From: Bugula neritina
Taxonomy: Eukaryota; Bryozoa; Gymnolaemata; Cheilostomatida; Bugulidae
Assembly (NCBI GenBank): GCA_964035545.1
Contig: OZ037767.1
Coordinates: forward strand, 25,005,128 to 25,069,127
Reading direction: 5' to 3'
DNA: 64,000 nucleotides
Numbering within the stretch: position 1 is the first letter of the stretch; each line of letters starts with the position of its first letter. Under the pieces are notes generated by a model, which was not told the origin of the DNA, ran no database searches, and saw only the letters and a program-made list of their open reading frames with translations. Below, piece after piece: positions 27,201 through 38,215 of the stretch. The position numbers and the translations under genes are program-made.

Positions 27201-30200
27201 TTTCTTCTCTTGCTCTTTCCAGGTGTGTAGATAATGCTGTAGAAGCTGATCCCTCAGAAAAGCTTCAGTTCCTATGCACCCACGAGGGAGACTGGTTCAA
27301 CCCCTCGAACAGCCGAGGATGTGTCTGCAAGCCAGGCTATTACAATACTGCAAATGCTTGTGAAGGTAATCTTGATTAGAATTCTGGAAACCAATAAAAC
27401 AGCAGCTATACGACTTGAATTATATTGAGTTTAGTTTAAGATTTAATTTAGCTCAAGGCCAAAAAGTGAGACTATGCTGTACATAATCAAAGTAGTTGAA
27501 AGATTCCTTGTTACTAATGCTGTACAGTGGAGGATTAATTTCCAGTAAGTTTCTCGTAGTTTAGACACATGAATATTAAGTATGGTTTAGGAATAAATTA
27601 CAATTCATAATATTTCAGCTAAAGTCACAAAATCTATTAGTACATAATAAGTTTCATGGCCAGGAAACCATGATTTGACTGCTAAGTAGGTGCTAGTATT
27701 CATCTTCACTCCTTCACTCAATCAAACGTCGTGTGAATCTTCTGAAAGATAATATTCCTTCTAGAAGTTTAACCACAAACTCGCTGGCCATGATGGATGT
27801 TGGGAGGAGTAATTAGAAGTAATGGTAAATTGGCATGAGAAGTGTCAAATACCGGTCATATCTCTAGCATTTGTTAGCATTTCATCTGGTGCCTTATGAA
27901 CTCTGAGTCAGCCGATAACTTAGCGCTTCTGGGTCTTGAAAGTTTACTTTTCAAAGTTTTTTAATAAAAAAAATGCTTGCCAAGTTTGGTAGTTAGTGGT
28001 TACCAAAGTAAAGAGATGCTAGATTCTATTTTAAGTTTGTGGCAATTTTAGACAACATATTACAGACTTAACTTGTAAATAAAAAGTTGGGTTATAAATT
28101 AATTCAGTGTATTTGCAAATAATGGTCTAAAATCTTTATATTATTTTTACTAGTTCTTACAATAATAATAATATAGATTTAAACCTTTCAACTTTCTTCT
28201 TAATGGATTCAAGCTTTGAAGGATTAATAGGTTATTGATATATTACTACAATAGACAAATGGCTTTCCACCAGTAACTCCTATTCTATACAAAAATCAAT
28301 ATGCATGCAGTATCTGTACTAAGTAGACCCACTTTAAATAGCTGAGCCATTGTATTCATGCCACTGCTGTTGTTTAGCTATAAATTATCTCATTGCAAGT
28401 GGTGCTTACAGAGTTTCCATGCCTTCAGGGAAACTCTGATTTTCCGACAGCCAATGAATCCATTAGTCTCCATTCTTAACTGAAATTATTGTTCTTTTAG
28501 AATGTAAAGTCGGGACTTACAAGTCCAGAGCAGCCAACACTGAGTGTGGTGTGTGCCCTGACAACAGCGTCTCTACCAGTAGAGGTCTCACAGAATGTGC
28601 CTGCTTTGATGGTTACTACAGAGCCCCAGATGAGTCTCCAGATGCGCCCTGCACCAGTGAGTTGCTACTATAATATAGTTTAACTACCCTCAGATAATGA
28701 GCATCTGACGAGGTGCAACACTATTAGTTTTCTGTCTACTTGAAATTAAATAATTGTTGAATATTTCTTTATTATCTCTCTGACTACACATATTTTTTAG
28801 TGTGGATAGTAAAAGTTCAATTCAAGCAATTGTCTGTTTGCATTACTTCACAGCGTGTCTTTTCGGTTTTGATGTTTCAACTACAACACATTTTATAGTC
28901 TCAGTATACATACGCATCACATGCACAATATTCTAGTTAACAAGTTTTAATTTGCCTGCAGTCTACAAGATGCCAGAGTAAAAGAATTATTACATCAATA
29001 TGATGTACTTTCGAATGTACTTGTACAGTAATTATTGCCACTTCCAAGTAATTTTTGATAAATTACAAGGTTAGTTAAATTGAAGCAGTTTCCCCAAGTC
29101 TCTTTTACACTTCCTTACTTTTTGAAACCAGATTATCATTTATTAGCAAATAATTTCATATTTCTTCTGTTACAAAGAACTATACTCTTAACTTTCAAGT
29201 GTGCTAACTATAAAATATTGATATTTTAAATTAAGTTTTTAAGCTGCTAAACTAATACTCAAACAATTGACCTCAATAATATTTTATCTGATTCCATTAC
29301 GATAGTTACGGTATAGGTAGCCCTGGAAATGCTGGCTAACTTTTGATCTTCAAAGGCATTTAACAAAGATAATACTTTTTTGTTATGCAATTTTTGCATC
29401 TAAAAATATGGGACTTGAAATCGAACTCCAAGATTTAAACTCCTGGTACCTTTGAGATGAAATTTAGCCTTCTCCACACCGCATGAAATTGAATTATTAT
29501 CTTCTATCTTAGCATATCAGTTACAAGATGTTATGCGATTATAATGACGCCTGGGGTCTACTTTTTATGTAATGATGATAATCTCTTTCTTCATCGCTGG
29601 ATTCAATTAACCAAACATATTCTAGTTGCTAGTCATACAAAAACTATTTTGGGACCCTTATTTTGTCATGCCAATGAAATGCCAACGAATGTCTATGCGA
29701 AAAGAATTAGATTAAAATTAATTATGAGACAATTTTGTCACCAATGATTGATAAAGCAGGCTGACATTTTTTTAAAACTCTTGAAACTAAGAATTTAATT
29801 TTATATTTTTAGAGTTTGCCACAGTCTTTTAATTAAGCCATTATGTGGGTGGAAAAGAGCTTTCGGTTAAAAGTGTGAATGATAATAATCTTTGTGAAAC
29901 AGAACTTTCACAATTCTAAAACCTTTAACTAATACTTTTAATCAGCAAACCCATTTTTACAGTTGTCTATAAAACTATATTTCCCCAATAAGAATTAGAG
30001 AAAAGGCATGTCAGTGATATGAAAACTGTTTGATTGTAGAGCCTCCATCTGAGGTGAGAAATCTCAAAGTGCAGACGTTGAATGCTGACACAGTAACAAT
30101 TACATGGCAGCCTCCGAGCTCCCTGGGGGGTCGCTCTGACTTGTACTACACAGTCAAGTGTGAAAGGTGCAGCGCTTCAGTTACTTATTCTCCCAGTCGC

Positions 30201-33200
30201 ACCCAACTCACGGAGACATCAGTGACGCTCTCTAGCCTCGTGCCGAAGACATCATACAACGTGCAGATTGTGGCGGAGAATGGTGTGTACCAGGTTGCCA
30301 TACCTGCTAGCACTGCCCCAGAAGTGTCATTCGTCACCCTGGAGAGTGGCTCAACTCCTCTAGCAGTTCCCAAAAAGGTAGGTTACCTACAGACAGCTAC
30401 CATAAGTGCTTAGTAACATATTTATATGGTTATATAGTACAGTGTTGTAAAATATAATTGTAATACAATAGTTTGGATATTGTGGTGTTGTATTATATTA
30501 GGGCAATTTGTGAATCTTTTTTTCCATGTGCCTGTAACTACTTGATTTTACATACTAGTAGTTATACTAAATTTCTACTTGGAAAGTGAAACTTTTCCAC
30601 ATGTTTCTAGGTATGCAGTTAGGAAGCAATTTGTGGCTTGCTATGTTTATAATAAAAACTACATTATGACTACAGTTACAGGAGTCCTTTTGTCTCGTAG
30701 CTTGAGAACCATCTGTTGTCTGTTATCTAGGTCGAGAGCACATCACAATCTCTCTCAATAACCTGGGATTCTGTCCCCGATGCTACGGAGTACGAAGTAG
30801 TCTATTCACCACTCAGCGAGTCCAACACGCACCACACCACCAAAGTTCAGGAAAATAAGGCTACCCTTGAGGAACTGGAGCCAGGCACTGCTTACGTAGT
30901 CCAGGTAAATGTGTAGTTCAGGTAAATGTGTAGTCCAGGTAAATGTGTAGTTCAGGTAAATGTGTAGTTCAGGTAAATGTGTAGTTCAGGTAAATGTGTA
31001 GTCCAGGTAAATGTGTAGTTCAGGTAAATGTGTAGTTCAGGTAAATGTGTAGTCCAGGTAAATGTGTAGTCACAGCTGTATGTCTCTAGTAGTTAGTACC
31101 ATGAAAGAGACAGTAAAACACAGCATATGCGACACCCTTTCACTGCATCTAGGCTATTTGTTATCTGCATTGAATTGCTGTTAATTTGAATAGAAAGAAT
31201 GCATACAGTAATATGATGCTGTCATGCAAAGAGCTTTCTTGAACTGAAGATAATTTGTTTGTTCATACAGCCATACGACTGGAATGTTACATTCTATTTC
31301 AAATAATCAATATAGACATTTATCTCATTTAAATTTAGGCTAAGAAGTTGAGCTAGTCTGATATTAAATAGTTTGTACTGTAAGTGTAAGACAAGATAAT
31401 AGATGTTGTACTTGGCTAATTTGTATATAGAAATAATGTAAATTTCTAATTTGATTACTCTCCAGTAACCATGTTTGGTTTCTTTTGAATTATGTACTTC
31501 ATGTTGACATATCAGAACAAGTGGTGACAGTTGCACTGATCATTTTACAATCGTTAATTCACCTTTGAATTGATAATAATTGCTTTAGAAGGGAAGACAT
31601 TTATTCATAAAATTTACCTTTTTACTAACAGGTGAAGTTAATTGACTTTAGTCATAACAAGCAGAGCTGTAATCAGTTTGATTGTTTAGTGATGATGGGC
31701 TGCCCAGTTACACTTAATATACATTATAAGAAATTTTTTTAAACTTAAGTAAAATAATGGGTAATTTAAAGATGCTTGCTTTGGCTGATTTGACATGTGG
31801 CTAGTTTATTGGTGCAATATAGAAAGTGTGATGTAGGGTATATGTGAATGAGGTCTTATTGATGTTGGATTAACTAGAATATTTAGTAGGCTTTAGTTTC
31901 TAGGTATTGGTAATCACGCTATAAAATTATTGCTTCATTTAGATTTCATACTTTGATGAAAACCAACAGCTGATTGGTCGATCAGAGGAGTCTGTGTTTG
32001 AGACGGATAAGCCAGACAACCCCAACCTGATGATTGGCATAGCTATTGTTGCTGTACTTGTCTGCATGGCCATAGTTATTGCCATTGTCGTCATTTTCCT
32101 TAGAACGTAAGTTATCCCCACTTACACTTTTTTTAACAGGCTGAAACTTACTGGTGCATTTATTGAACTTCTAAAAATTCTTGAGAAATTCATTTAGTAG
32201 TCATCTACTAACAGAACTGATCAGTTTTGTTTTGTAATAAATTGAAAATGCCTAAAATTGAATTGCTCTTTTGGGGAAGTAAAATAGGTGTGGCTGAGTG
32301 GTATTGTTATTAGCTAATGTTGATTGCAACAGTCATTAAAAAAGCCCAGTCAGTACATGGTAATTCCTACTAAACTGGAACTGCAATTAATATAGCTTGC
32401 CTTGTGTGAATATTACCAGCATAAATTACTTTTAATGTTGAGCCTGCTTCCAGCTGAGTTGTACATTTGTTTTCTAACAGTTGAACAGATGAACTAGCTA
32501 ACATTCACGAGTTCAGCATTGCTTTACAGTGTTGACATTTTATTTTTCATGTTTTACAATCATTCAATCTACATGATGTTCTAGGAGACCTACAGCTTCT
32601 TCCGAACACAGGCTATATGTAAAAATATTGAACTAGAGTTATATATTTGTTAGACATAGGTCTTCAAATGGTCCCCAGCCTAGCCAGGGTGGCTGTGTCA
32701 GCGTCCATAAAACTATTCTGGCTCTTTTCAGAAGCAAGCAGAAATGTACAGACAAGCCTCCTAGTGACTGCGAAGGTCTTGGACCATATACAAATGGTAC
32801 GTTAGCACCTGTTTCCTGCATTTCCTTTTTATTAGTTGTTCCTATCAGTTAGTTGCACTTTCCAGCTTTGGTTTCTCAGTAGTTTGTAGTGCGTTTGAAA
32901 CTCTTAAGTTGTGTGCCACAGTCTATAGCATCCAGTTTCATCATTGAAAGTATATTATAGGATATATGCATTCATCACAATATCTGAGACACTCGTTACA
33001 AGTTAGCAAGGCCATAATATTATTGTCTGATATATACTATTCGTTTGATTAAATGGAGAATATCCTGTGATAGTCTGAAGATAGACTTATTGCTTCCACG
33101 TGGATCATTAGCCTTTACTTGACATTTTGTTAGATTAGAACCGCCTCATTGTCTATACTCAATACTTTAACACAGCATCCGGTGTATTTTCTTTTATTAC

Positions 33201-36200
33201 TTTTTGTTTTACACACAATAGATATGCTGAGATTGCAAGCTTGTAGCAAACTTTTAATATTTTCTCGATAGAAACTATGTGAAAGCAGCTAGACTAACAA
33301 AACTTGATTAATTTTATACTAAAACAGATTTCATTTCAGCGTAGTTGACTTGTGTCTGCTGTTATAATCAATTATAGTTTGTGCGCTTTCTTTCTCTTCT
33401 GCAGTACCCTTCCACATATCAAATAATACTGGAGTCACAAATGGATGTAAGTAAACATTTTTCACTCCCCACCTTGTAAAATACTCTAATAATATGTAAT
33501 ATATTCTATAACATACCATCCTTTTCTATTCGCCCTCCTAAAGTTTACTGCTTCTTCTAAGTCCTTACTCAAAAGTGTTCATTAGTTGCCTGCAACCTAT
33601 TTGCTTTAGCTTACTTACCAAATTTTAATGAATATAAATAAATTTCTTAAATATTTATTAACCAATCTTTTTAATTTAGTCAGCCAGATTTTTGAAGACT
33701 TGTATTAGCAGAGGAGATAAGTAACTTGGTGTCTATTTTTAGTAACGATTCCGCTGTTTGCCGGTCAGACTAACAGAGTCAAAACATATGTTGATCCACA
33801 TACGTACGAAGACCCAAGACAAGCAGTGAAAGAGTTTACGAAGGAAATAGACGTGTCTTGTATTACCATTGAAGCCGTTATTGGAGGTGGGGAGTTTGGA
33901 GACGTTTGTAAAGGGAAATTAAGAATGTCCAATAAGGTAAAAAACACTACGCATTCCTATGATCTAAGTATGCAGTAGCAAACGTACAGACCTTCACACC
34001 AGGTTTAAGGATTCTCCTTTCACTTATCTGCAGTAACTCTAGCTCACTGATTCCATTACTAATTTTTAGTTGCTGATTACACATAAAATGGTCATTTTCA
34101 GTAAATTTCTCTAAGTTATTATAATTTGCAACAAATGAACTTGATAAATTTTACAATCAAAATAGCAATACTAGACTGAATTCTTGACTTTAGAAATTTT
34201 ACCTGTATAAAACTCAATTATAAATAAATATAATTTAATTTATGAGCAGTTTTACTTTTCATTAAATCTGGAGGAAATATAACTTGAGAAATGAGATCCC
34301 TGTTTTCCTATTAAGTCTCAAGTTGTACCTTATAATTAGCCCTAGATGTATTTTAAGTTATGACTCATTAGCTCTTACGAAGCTATGCTAATAGAAGTGA
34401 AAATGTTATATTTTATTTACTGCAGCATGAATATGAAAGGAAATGATTTTTATTCCTTAAGCACACACAATCGTGTCAAACAGCCATTTTTTCTCTACCA
34501 GCAGTGAATATTGAATTACTAAAATTACATAAAGAATATTATTACACTTAAATGTATCCATTTAAAAACGATTATTGATCAATATTTGCATACCGGTCAT
34601 ATTTATCGTTGCTTGTATTTCATTTACATTACTAATAGTTACTTGTGTGCAGCATTTAACACGTCATCAACCGCATACGCTTGTTGAATATGATACGCTA
34701 TCAATGAAAAATGGCTGTTTAAAAGAAGTAGCGTCTGAACATCAATCAACCTTATTTTAATTTATATGTAGCCTGAAAACACAACTGCTGTTGATAATCT
34801 TTCCAACTATAGTTTATGTTTCTCTTTTCAACAGGGGGATATGTGTGTAGCGATTAAAACTCTGAAACCTGGTGCCTCTGAGAAAAATCGTCTTGAGTTT
34901 TTAACAGAAGCTAGTATAATGGGACAGTTTGAAGACCCCAATGTCATTTTCTTAGAAGGGGTGGTAACTAAGTCTAATCCAATCATGATAGTCACAGAGT
35001 ACATGGAGAATGGTTCACTGGACACTTTTCTAAGAGTAAGTTATCGATTTGATAAAAGTGGTTTAAAAAAATTGGGGATCAATTTTCAGAATGATTGAAT
35101 GATATGTTTTTTTAACACATCAAAAGAAATAAACTCTGTTTAGGTGATAATTAATTTGTTTTAGCTCTTCTAAACTGAACTGCAGTTTTGGTGGATACAT
35201 GGTTTCCAGACAATTTTCTAAAGCAGATTATCAGATTGCATGCCGTGCTCAATCTTTGGTTAATTATAGATCCATTATTATTTGCGAACTTACTTCAGAT
35301 TATTTTTATCACAACTCAAGTCACATTCTTTATTTTATGACCTACTCTGTCTCAAATATGCCTGACTAAGCTGGCACGGTTCTCTTTAAGCATGAATAAT
35401 TGAATTTTTAATACTTTCCCCACTATAGAAAACACAAATAGATATTCTCAGACGTTTTGTGGTTTAGCCATTTACTTTTGAAATATGGAAAATGGCAGTT
35501 ATAAGGAATCCGCCCATTATACTGGAATTCAGAAATTAACAGCTATCAACAAAAAACACTTCATTGAAATAATCAGAAATAAAATATTATAAAATGGCAA
35601 TTTAGAATAATATAGTGGTTAATTGACTTTGCTTGAGGATAGAGTTTTAATAATTTTTACAGGCAAATGATGGAAAGCTGACCGTGATGCAGCTGCTAGG
35701 CATGCTTCGAGGAATAGCATCAGGTATGACCTACTTATCAGAAATGTCCTATATACACAGAGACCTGGCAGCACGGAACATTCTAGTCAACGAAGACTTG
35801 ATGTGCAAAGTTGCTGACTTTGGATTGAGTCGAGAAGTTGAGTATGACACATCCGAAGGAGCATACACAACAAGGGTAAGCTACTTTGTACGTGCGTTTA
35901 TGTGCCATAAGGCTGTCATAGTGCCCTCGCTGTAACTTTGAAATACAGTATTTGTTTGAAATTATTTTTAACTCATAGAATATGCTGTACATATTTCTTT
36001 CATATGCTTGTCTTGTGCTAAAAGTTTCAAGCATAGAGTAAAACACTTTGAACCTTTTCAAAAAACTGTACAAGTTGATAGGCAGAGTTACTGGTTGTAC
36101 TGAATACTAAGAAATGATTACAGATAATAACGGCATGACTTTAGAATGTACTTCTTTCTAGGAAACCAACTTATGCATTTTCATTCCGCTACAAAGCTAT

Positions 36201-37446
36201 GATGAAATAACAAAATAAACCAAACAGCTATCAAAGAAGAATTTTAATAAGTGTTAATGTCTTTCCTTTGAAGGTTGAACTTTCAGCTTGCATAGCAGGT
36301 TAAGTCTGTAAATCTTCTGTAGGGAGGAAAGATCCCTGTCCGGTGGACGGCTCCTGAAGCTATAGCATTTAGAAAGTTCACATCAGCCTCAGATGTATGG
36401 TCTTTTGGAGTTTTGATGTGGGAAGTGATATCATATGGAGAGCGACCATATTGGAACTGGTCAAACCAAGATGTTATTAAAGCGGTAGATCGCGGTTATC
36501 GACTACCACCACCTATGGTAAGTACTCGCATAACTTGTGTGGTTGCAGAAAACTTGTGAAAATTTATAATTTCTGTTTTCAAAATATTTATGTTTTCCAT
36601 AAATAATTTACTTGTTGCAGGATTGTCCAGAAGCTGTTCACCAACTCATGTTGGATAGCTGGCAGAAAGACCGTAAAAACAGACCTAAGTTCGCAGCTGT
36701 TAGAAACACAATTGATAGACTGATGCAATCTCCAGAACTTTTACGGAAGTTGGCCAAACCAATAACGGCATCCATGACGGATCCCGAGATGCCAGAGGTC
36801 ACTAGTCACATGACTGTAAGTCAGTGGTTACAACTCATCAAGATGGACCGATATACTGAAGCTTTTGCTCAAAAAGGTGTCCACAATATGGAACAGGTAA
36901 TTCTTACGATCCAAACACTTGGCTCAGGAAGTTTCTTAAGTTCATATCCAATAAAAATATTGATTCGCTACTTGGCGCTTGGAGTTTTAATCAGTTATTA
37001 TATATGGTTATAGGACACCTATACTTTAATATAAATAATTGCTACATATTCTACCTTAATTGTGAAGCGAAATCATGAAGATATGAACTTAAAATTAATT
37101 AATCACTTGAATAACCGAACCTTCAAGTAATATTAATGGGTGCTAACTTTCAGGAGTTTACCTGACACTTGGGGTTTACATAGTGCATCTCACTTGAGAT
37201 AAATGTCAGGCCTGTAGAATATTCAAGTGTTTCTAAATCTTTTCCTCGTAGCTTTGTAAGTTCATGTATGAAATTTCACCATTGCTGGTATTACAGGTTG
37301 CATGGCTGACGTTTGCCGACTTGCAAGAAATGGGAGTGACTTTAGTAGGACATCAGAAGAAAATTATGTCATCTGTACAATCACTGAGGGCCAGGTTGGA
37401 AGGGTCGACTAGTCCAATACACATGTCTGAAGGATTTTTAGTCTAA
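9494..37446 (+). CDS. Eph receptor tyrosine kinase, complete
   Basis: Membrane receptor for ephrins, signalling at cell contacts. Eighteen exons: 9494-9554, 22071-22165, 25553-25733, 26109-26312, 26956-27103, 27223-27365, 28501-28656, 30040-30377, 30731-30904, 31943-32106, 32732-32796, 33405-33446, 33743-33936, 34835-35035, 35663-35875, 36323-36517, 36621-36896, 37297-37446. All phases match; 3000 nt encode 999 residues, the usual Eph length. Order: signal peptide 1-20, ephrin-binding domain about 21-230, Cys-rich 230-330, FN3 331-440 and 443-525, TM 529-553, juxtamembrane Y606/Y612, kinase about 630-900, SAM about 921-985, C-terminal GFLV. The kinase has every catalytic residue (K663, E680, HRD D756, DFG D774, APE E805), so it should be active. 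Start: ATG 9494; in-frame ATGs at 9431 and 9434 would add a hydrophilic leader. The choice of first exon is the weakest part (see 21091). The extracellular part is more diverged than the kinase, so EphA/EphB class cannot be assigned. Confidence 0.96.
14811..14934. repeat. Imperfect palindromic TAGTAC/CAGTAG repeat
   Basis: Short words TAGTACTACTGT, ACAGTAGTACTC and GTAGTACACCACAG recur in both orientations, so the stretch can fold on itself. It looks like simple-sequence growth inside the Eph first intron. Confidence 0.6.
18117..18274. repeat. CT/GA microsatellite
   Basis: A polypyrimidine stretch ending in about 25 perfect CT dinucleotides (18225-18274), interrupted upstream by C-runs. The open frames over it on both strands (Ser/Leu/Pro and Arg/Glu strings) are low-complexity artefacts. 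Confidence 0.95.
20783..20807. promoter_or_regulatory. Cluster of three CCAAT boxes, candidate proximal Eph promoter
   Basis: ATTGG at 20783, CCAAT at 20796 and ATTGG at 20803 lie within 25 bp, in a locally GC-richer segment about 300 bp upstream of the signal-peptide ORF at 21091. Paired CCAAT boxes are typical NF-Y promoter elements. No TATA box is evident. Confidence 0.4.
21091..21207 (+). CDS. Candidate alternative first Eph exon (signal peptide 2)
   Basis: ATG 21091 opens a frame beginning [20 protein letters not shown], a good signal peptide, followed by a short acidic stretch ([11 protein letters not shown]). It reaches GAAG|GTAGAA in phase 1, exactly the phase the exon at 22071 needs. 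Splicing would give KE-VVVLDTL, about 20 residues longer at the mature N-terminus than the distal exon gives. It is only 0.86 kb from exon 2 and has CCAAT boxes upstream. It may be the main start, an alternative start, or chance. Confidence 0.5.
22071..27103 (+). CDS. Eph exons 2-5: ephrin-binding domain
   Basis: Exon 2 gives VVVLDTL...[10 protein letters not shown], matching the first strand of the Eph globular domain. Exon 3 gives [23 protein letters not shown]. Exon 4 gives [17 protein letters not shown]. Exon 5 gives [14 protein letters not shown] and VQVYYRRCP. The five cysteines (HICSV, RECQE, HRCRT, GMCAF, RRCPA) fall where Eph receptors keep their disulfide cysteines. The ligand-contact loops are diverged, so ephrin class preference cannot be read. 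Confidence 0.92.
22166..22397 (+). repeat. 36-37-bp minisatellite starting at the donor of Eph exon 2
   Basis: About six units of CTAGTAAC..AGAGTTGGTAC..CAGTGGTACAGTAC begin at 22175, 22211, 22247, 22284, 22321 and about 22365, directly after the GTAATA donor at 22166. The last two units are degraded. Several units carry perfect CTGCAG and GTACAGTAC words. Confidence 0.85.
22398..25552 (+). other. Second Eph intron
   Basis: About 3.1 kb without a recognisable gene. It includes a 14-bp direct repeat with TCATGTGA at 24341-24348 and 24367-24374. Hydrophobic open frames at 23191-23472 are AT-driven and unrecognised. Confidence 0.5.
27223..28656 (+). CDS. Eph exons 6-7: cysteine-rich region (sushi-like and EGF/TNFR-like)
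   Basis: Exon 6 (27223-27365) carries [28 protein letters not shown]. Exon 7 (28501-28656) carries [31 protein letters not shown]. The spacing C-x-VGT(Y/F)K ... C-x-x-C-P ... C-x-C-x-x-G-(Y/F)-Y is the Eph ephrin-receptor-like module that links the ligand domain to the FN3 repeats. Both exons start and end at module boundaries. Confidence 0.92.
30040..30904 (+). CDS. Eph exons 8-9: two fibronectin type III domains
   Basis: Exon 8 (30040-30377) holds FN3-1 with the ITWQPP and [12 protein letters not shown] strands and [11 protein letters not shown]. Exon 9 (30731-30904) starts FN3-2 with SLSITWDSV and ATEYEVVYS; the domain ends in exon 10 ([10 protein letters not shown]). These domains separate the ligand-binding head from the membrane. 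Exon 9 ends YVVQ in phase 0 and runs straight into the donor array. Confidence 0.93.
30896..31070 (+). repeat. 17-bp tandem array that multiplies the Eph exon 9 donor site
   Basis: The unit GTAAATGTGTAGTYCAG begins at 30905 and repeats every 17 bases to 31058, ten starts in all. The last nine bases of exon 9 (GTAGTCCAG) are part of the same unit, so the array arose by duplication of the exon-intron border. Every start is a plausible 5' splice site, CAG|GTAAAT. Reading on from exon 9 gives V-N-V-stop at once. Confidence 0.95.
31943..33446 (+). CDS. Eph exons 10-12: transmembrane helix and juxtamembrane linker
   Basis: Exon 10 (31943-32106) has the end of FN3-2, then the TM helix [20 protein letters not shown] and onward (residues about 529-553), followed by Arg. 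Exons 11 (32732-32796, 65 nt) and 12 (33405-33446, 42 nt) are very short and encode a Cys/Lys/Pro linker before the conserved tyrosines. Exon 12 is symmetric (phase 1-1), so skipping it removes 14 residues without a frameshift. Confidence 0.88.
33743..36896 (+). CDS. Eph exons 13-17: juxtamembrane tyrosines and tyrosine kinase domain
   Basis: Exon 13 carries [11 protein letters not shown] (Y606, Y612), the Eph autoregulatory tyrosines, then the glycine loop GGGEFGDV. Exon 14 has VAIKTL (K663), the alpha-C glutamate in EFLTEASIM (E680) and threonine gatekeeper [13 protein letters not shown]. Exon 15 has [22 protein letters not shown] and activation-loop Y790. Exon 16 has [20 protein letters not shown] and [13 protein letters not shown]. 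Exon 17 finishes the C-lobe (DRKNRPKF) and begins SAM. This is the best conserved part of the protein. Confidence 0.97.
34575..34760 (+). other. Unexplained open frame inside an Eph kinase intron
   Basis: A 61-codon frame lies in the intron between exons 13 and 14. It has one strong hydrophobic segment ([17 protein letters not shown]) followed by a polar tail ending at TAA. It lacks an ATG at the frame's beginning (TTG there) and a clear acceptor. It could be a fossil exon or chance. Confidence 0.15.
36621..37446 (+). CDS. Eph exons 17-18: SAM domain and C-terminal PDZ ligand
   Basis: [19 protein letters not shown] starts the sterile alpha motif in exon 17. [20 protein letters not shown] closes it in exon 18, with the usual intron inside the domain. 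The protein ends GFLV (hydrophobic-x-hydrophobic), a class II PDZ ligand like those of vertebrate Eph receptors. Stop TAA 37444-37446. Confidence 0.95.
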
Positions 37447-38215
37447 AATTCATTTTTAGTAGAGAGATAGTGACTCGTCCCTAATAATTACTGTTAGAAG
37501 AAGTTGGTAGCGGGCAGCTCATAGAACTTTGCTTGTTGTAATGGTCGAGAAAAAACTCCACCATTGTTACTTATTTTTATTGAAAAAATGTACAGTCCAA
37601 AAGTTTAGTCATTCCAATTTGTGTTGACTTTTTGCATGTAATTCAGTATGACTCAGCTCAGCTAAAAAACGAAGTTTTTTGCAATCACCTATTATGCTAT
37701 TTATTAAAATTTTTACTTCACACACAGCACCTATAATTTTTTAGATTTTACTTTTTGCATGATCAAATGCAATATTTTAGCAGCTGAATCAGTTAAGTAC
37801 AAGAAATTTAATTTCAGCCTGTGCTCATTTATCAGTTAGAAGTTAATATTGTAAATAATTGTAAAAACCGCTGAAAACTTTTTTAAGAACATATTAACCC
37901 CGAGATTATTATTTGACAGTGCCACAGAAGTGTGAGATCACATATTTTATTTGAAGTAATTAAATATTATTTTCTATATTATATTATTTTTATTCATAGT
38001 TTTAACACTTTCCTATTACAAAAAAATAATAAAAAAATATTAAAAAAATCACCATGCAAACTTATAAGTTATTTTAAAAGTGAAAAATGATCAGTAATCA
38101 GTTAAAATAGTCAATCGTAAAATGGACAAAACTAAAAATTATTCATCGGATTTAGGAATTAGTGCTATCAAATTGATAATTGATTAAAATATAAAAATAA
38201 TTGACTCAAATTTTT
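37447..38215. other. Shared 3' region between convergent Eph and ACAD10
   Basis: The stops of the two genes are 769 bp apart and face each other. AATAAA on + at 38028-38033 fits Eph. AATAAA on - at 37946-37951 and 37989-37994 (TTTATT as written) fits ACAD10. If used, the two 3' UTRs overlap. The region is very AT-rich with A-runs. Confidence 0.5.

Noticed and set aside
29400-29470. tRNA-like or SINE-like stretch (GGGACTTGAAATCGAACTCC)
   Set aside because: Resembles a T-arm region on the - strand, but I could not fold a cloverleaf or find A and B boxes at proper spacing.
30905-31070. Regular short repeats that could suggest a CRISPR array
   Set aside because: Units are contiguous with no spacers, and the context is a eukaryotic intron.
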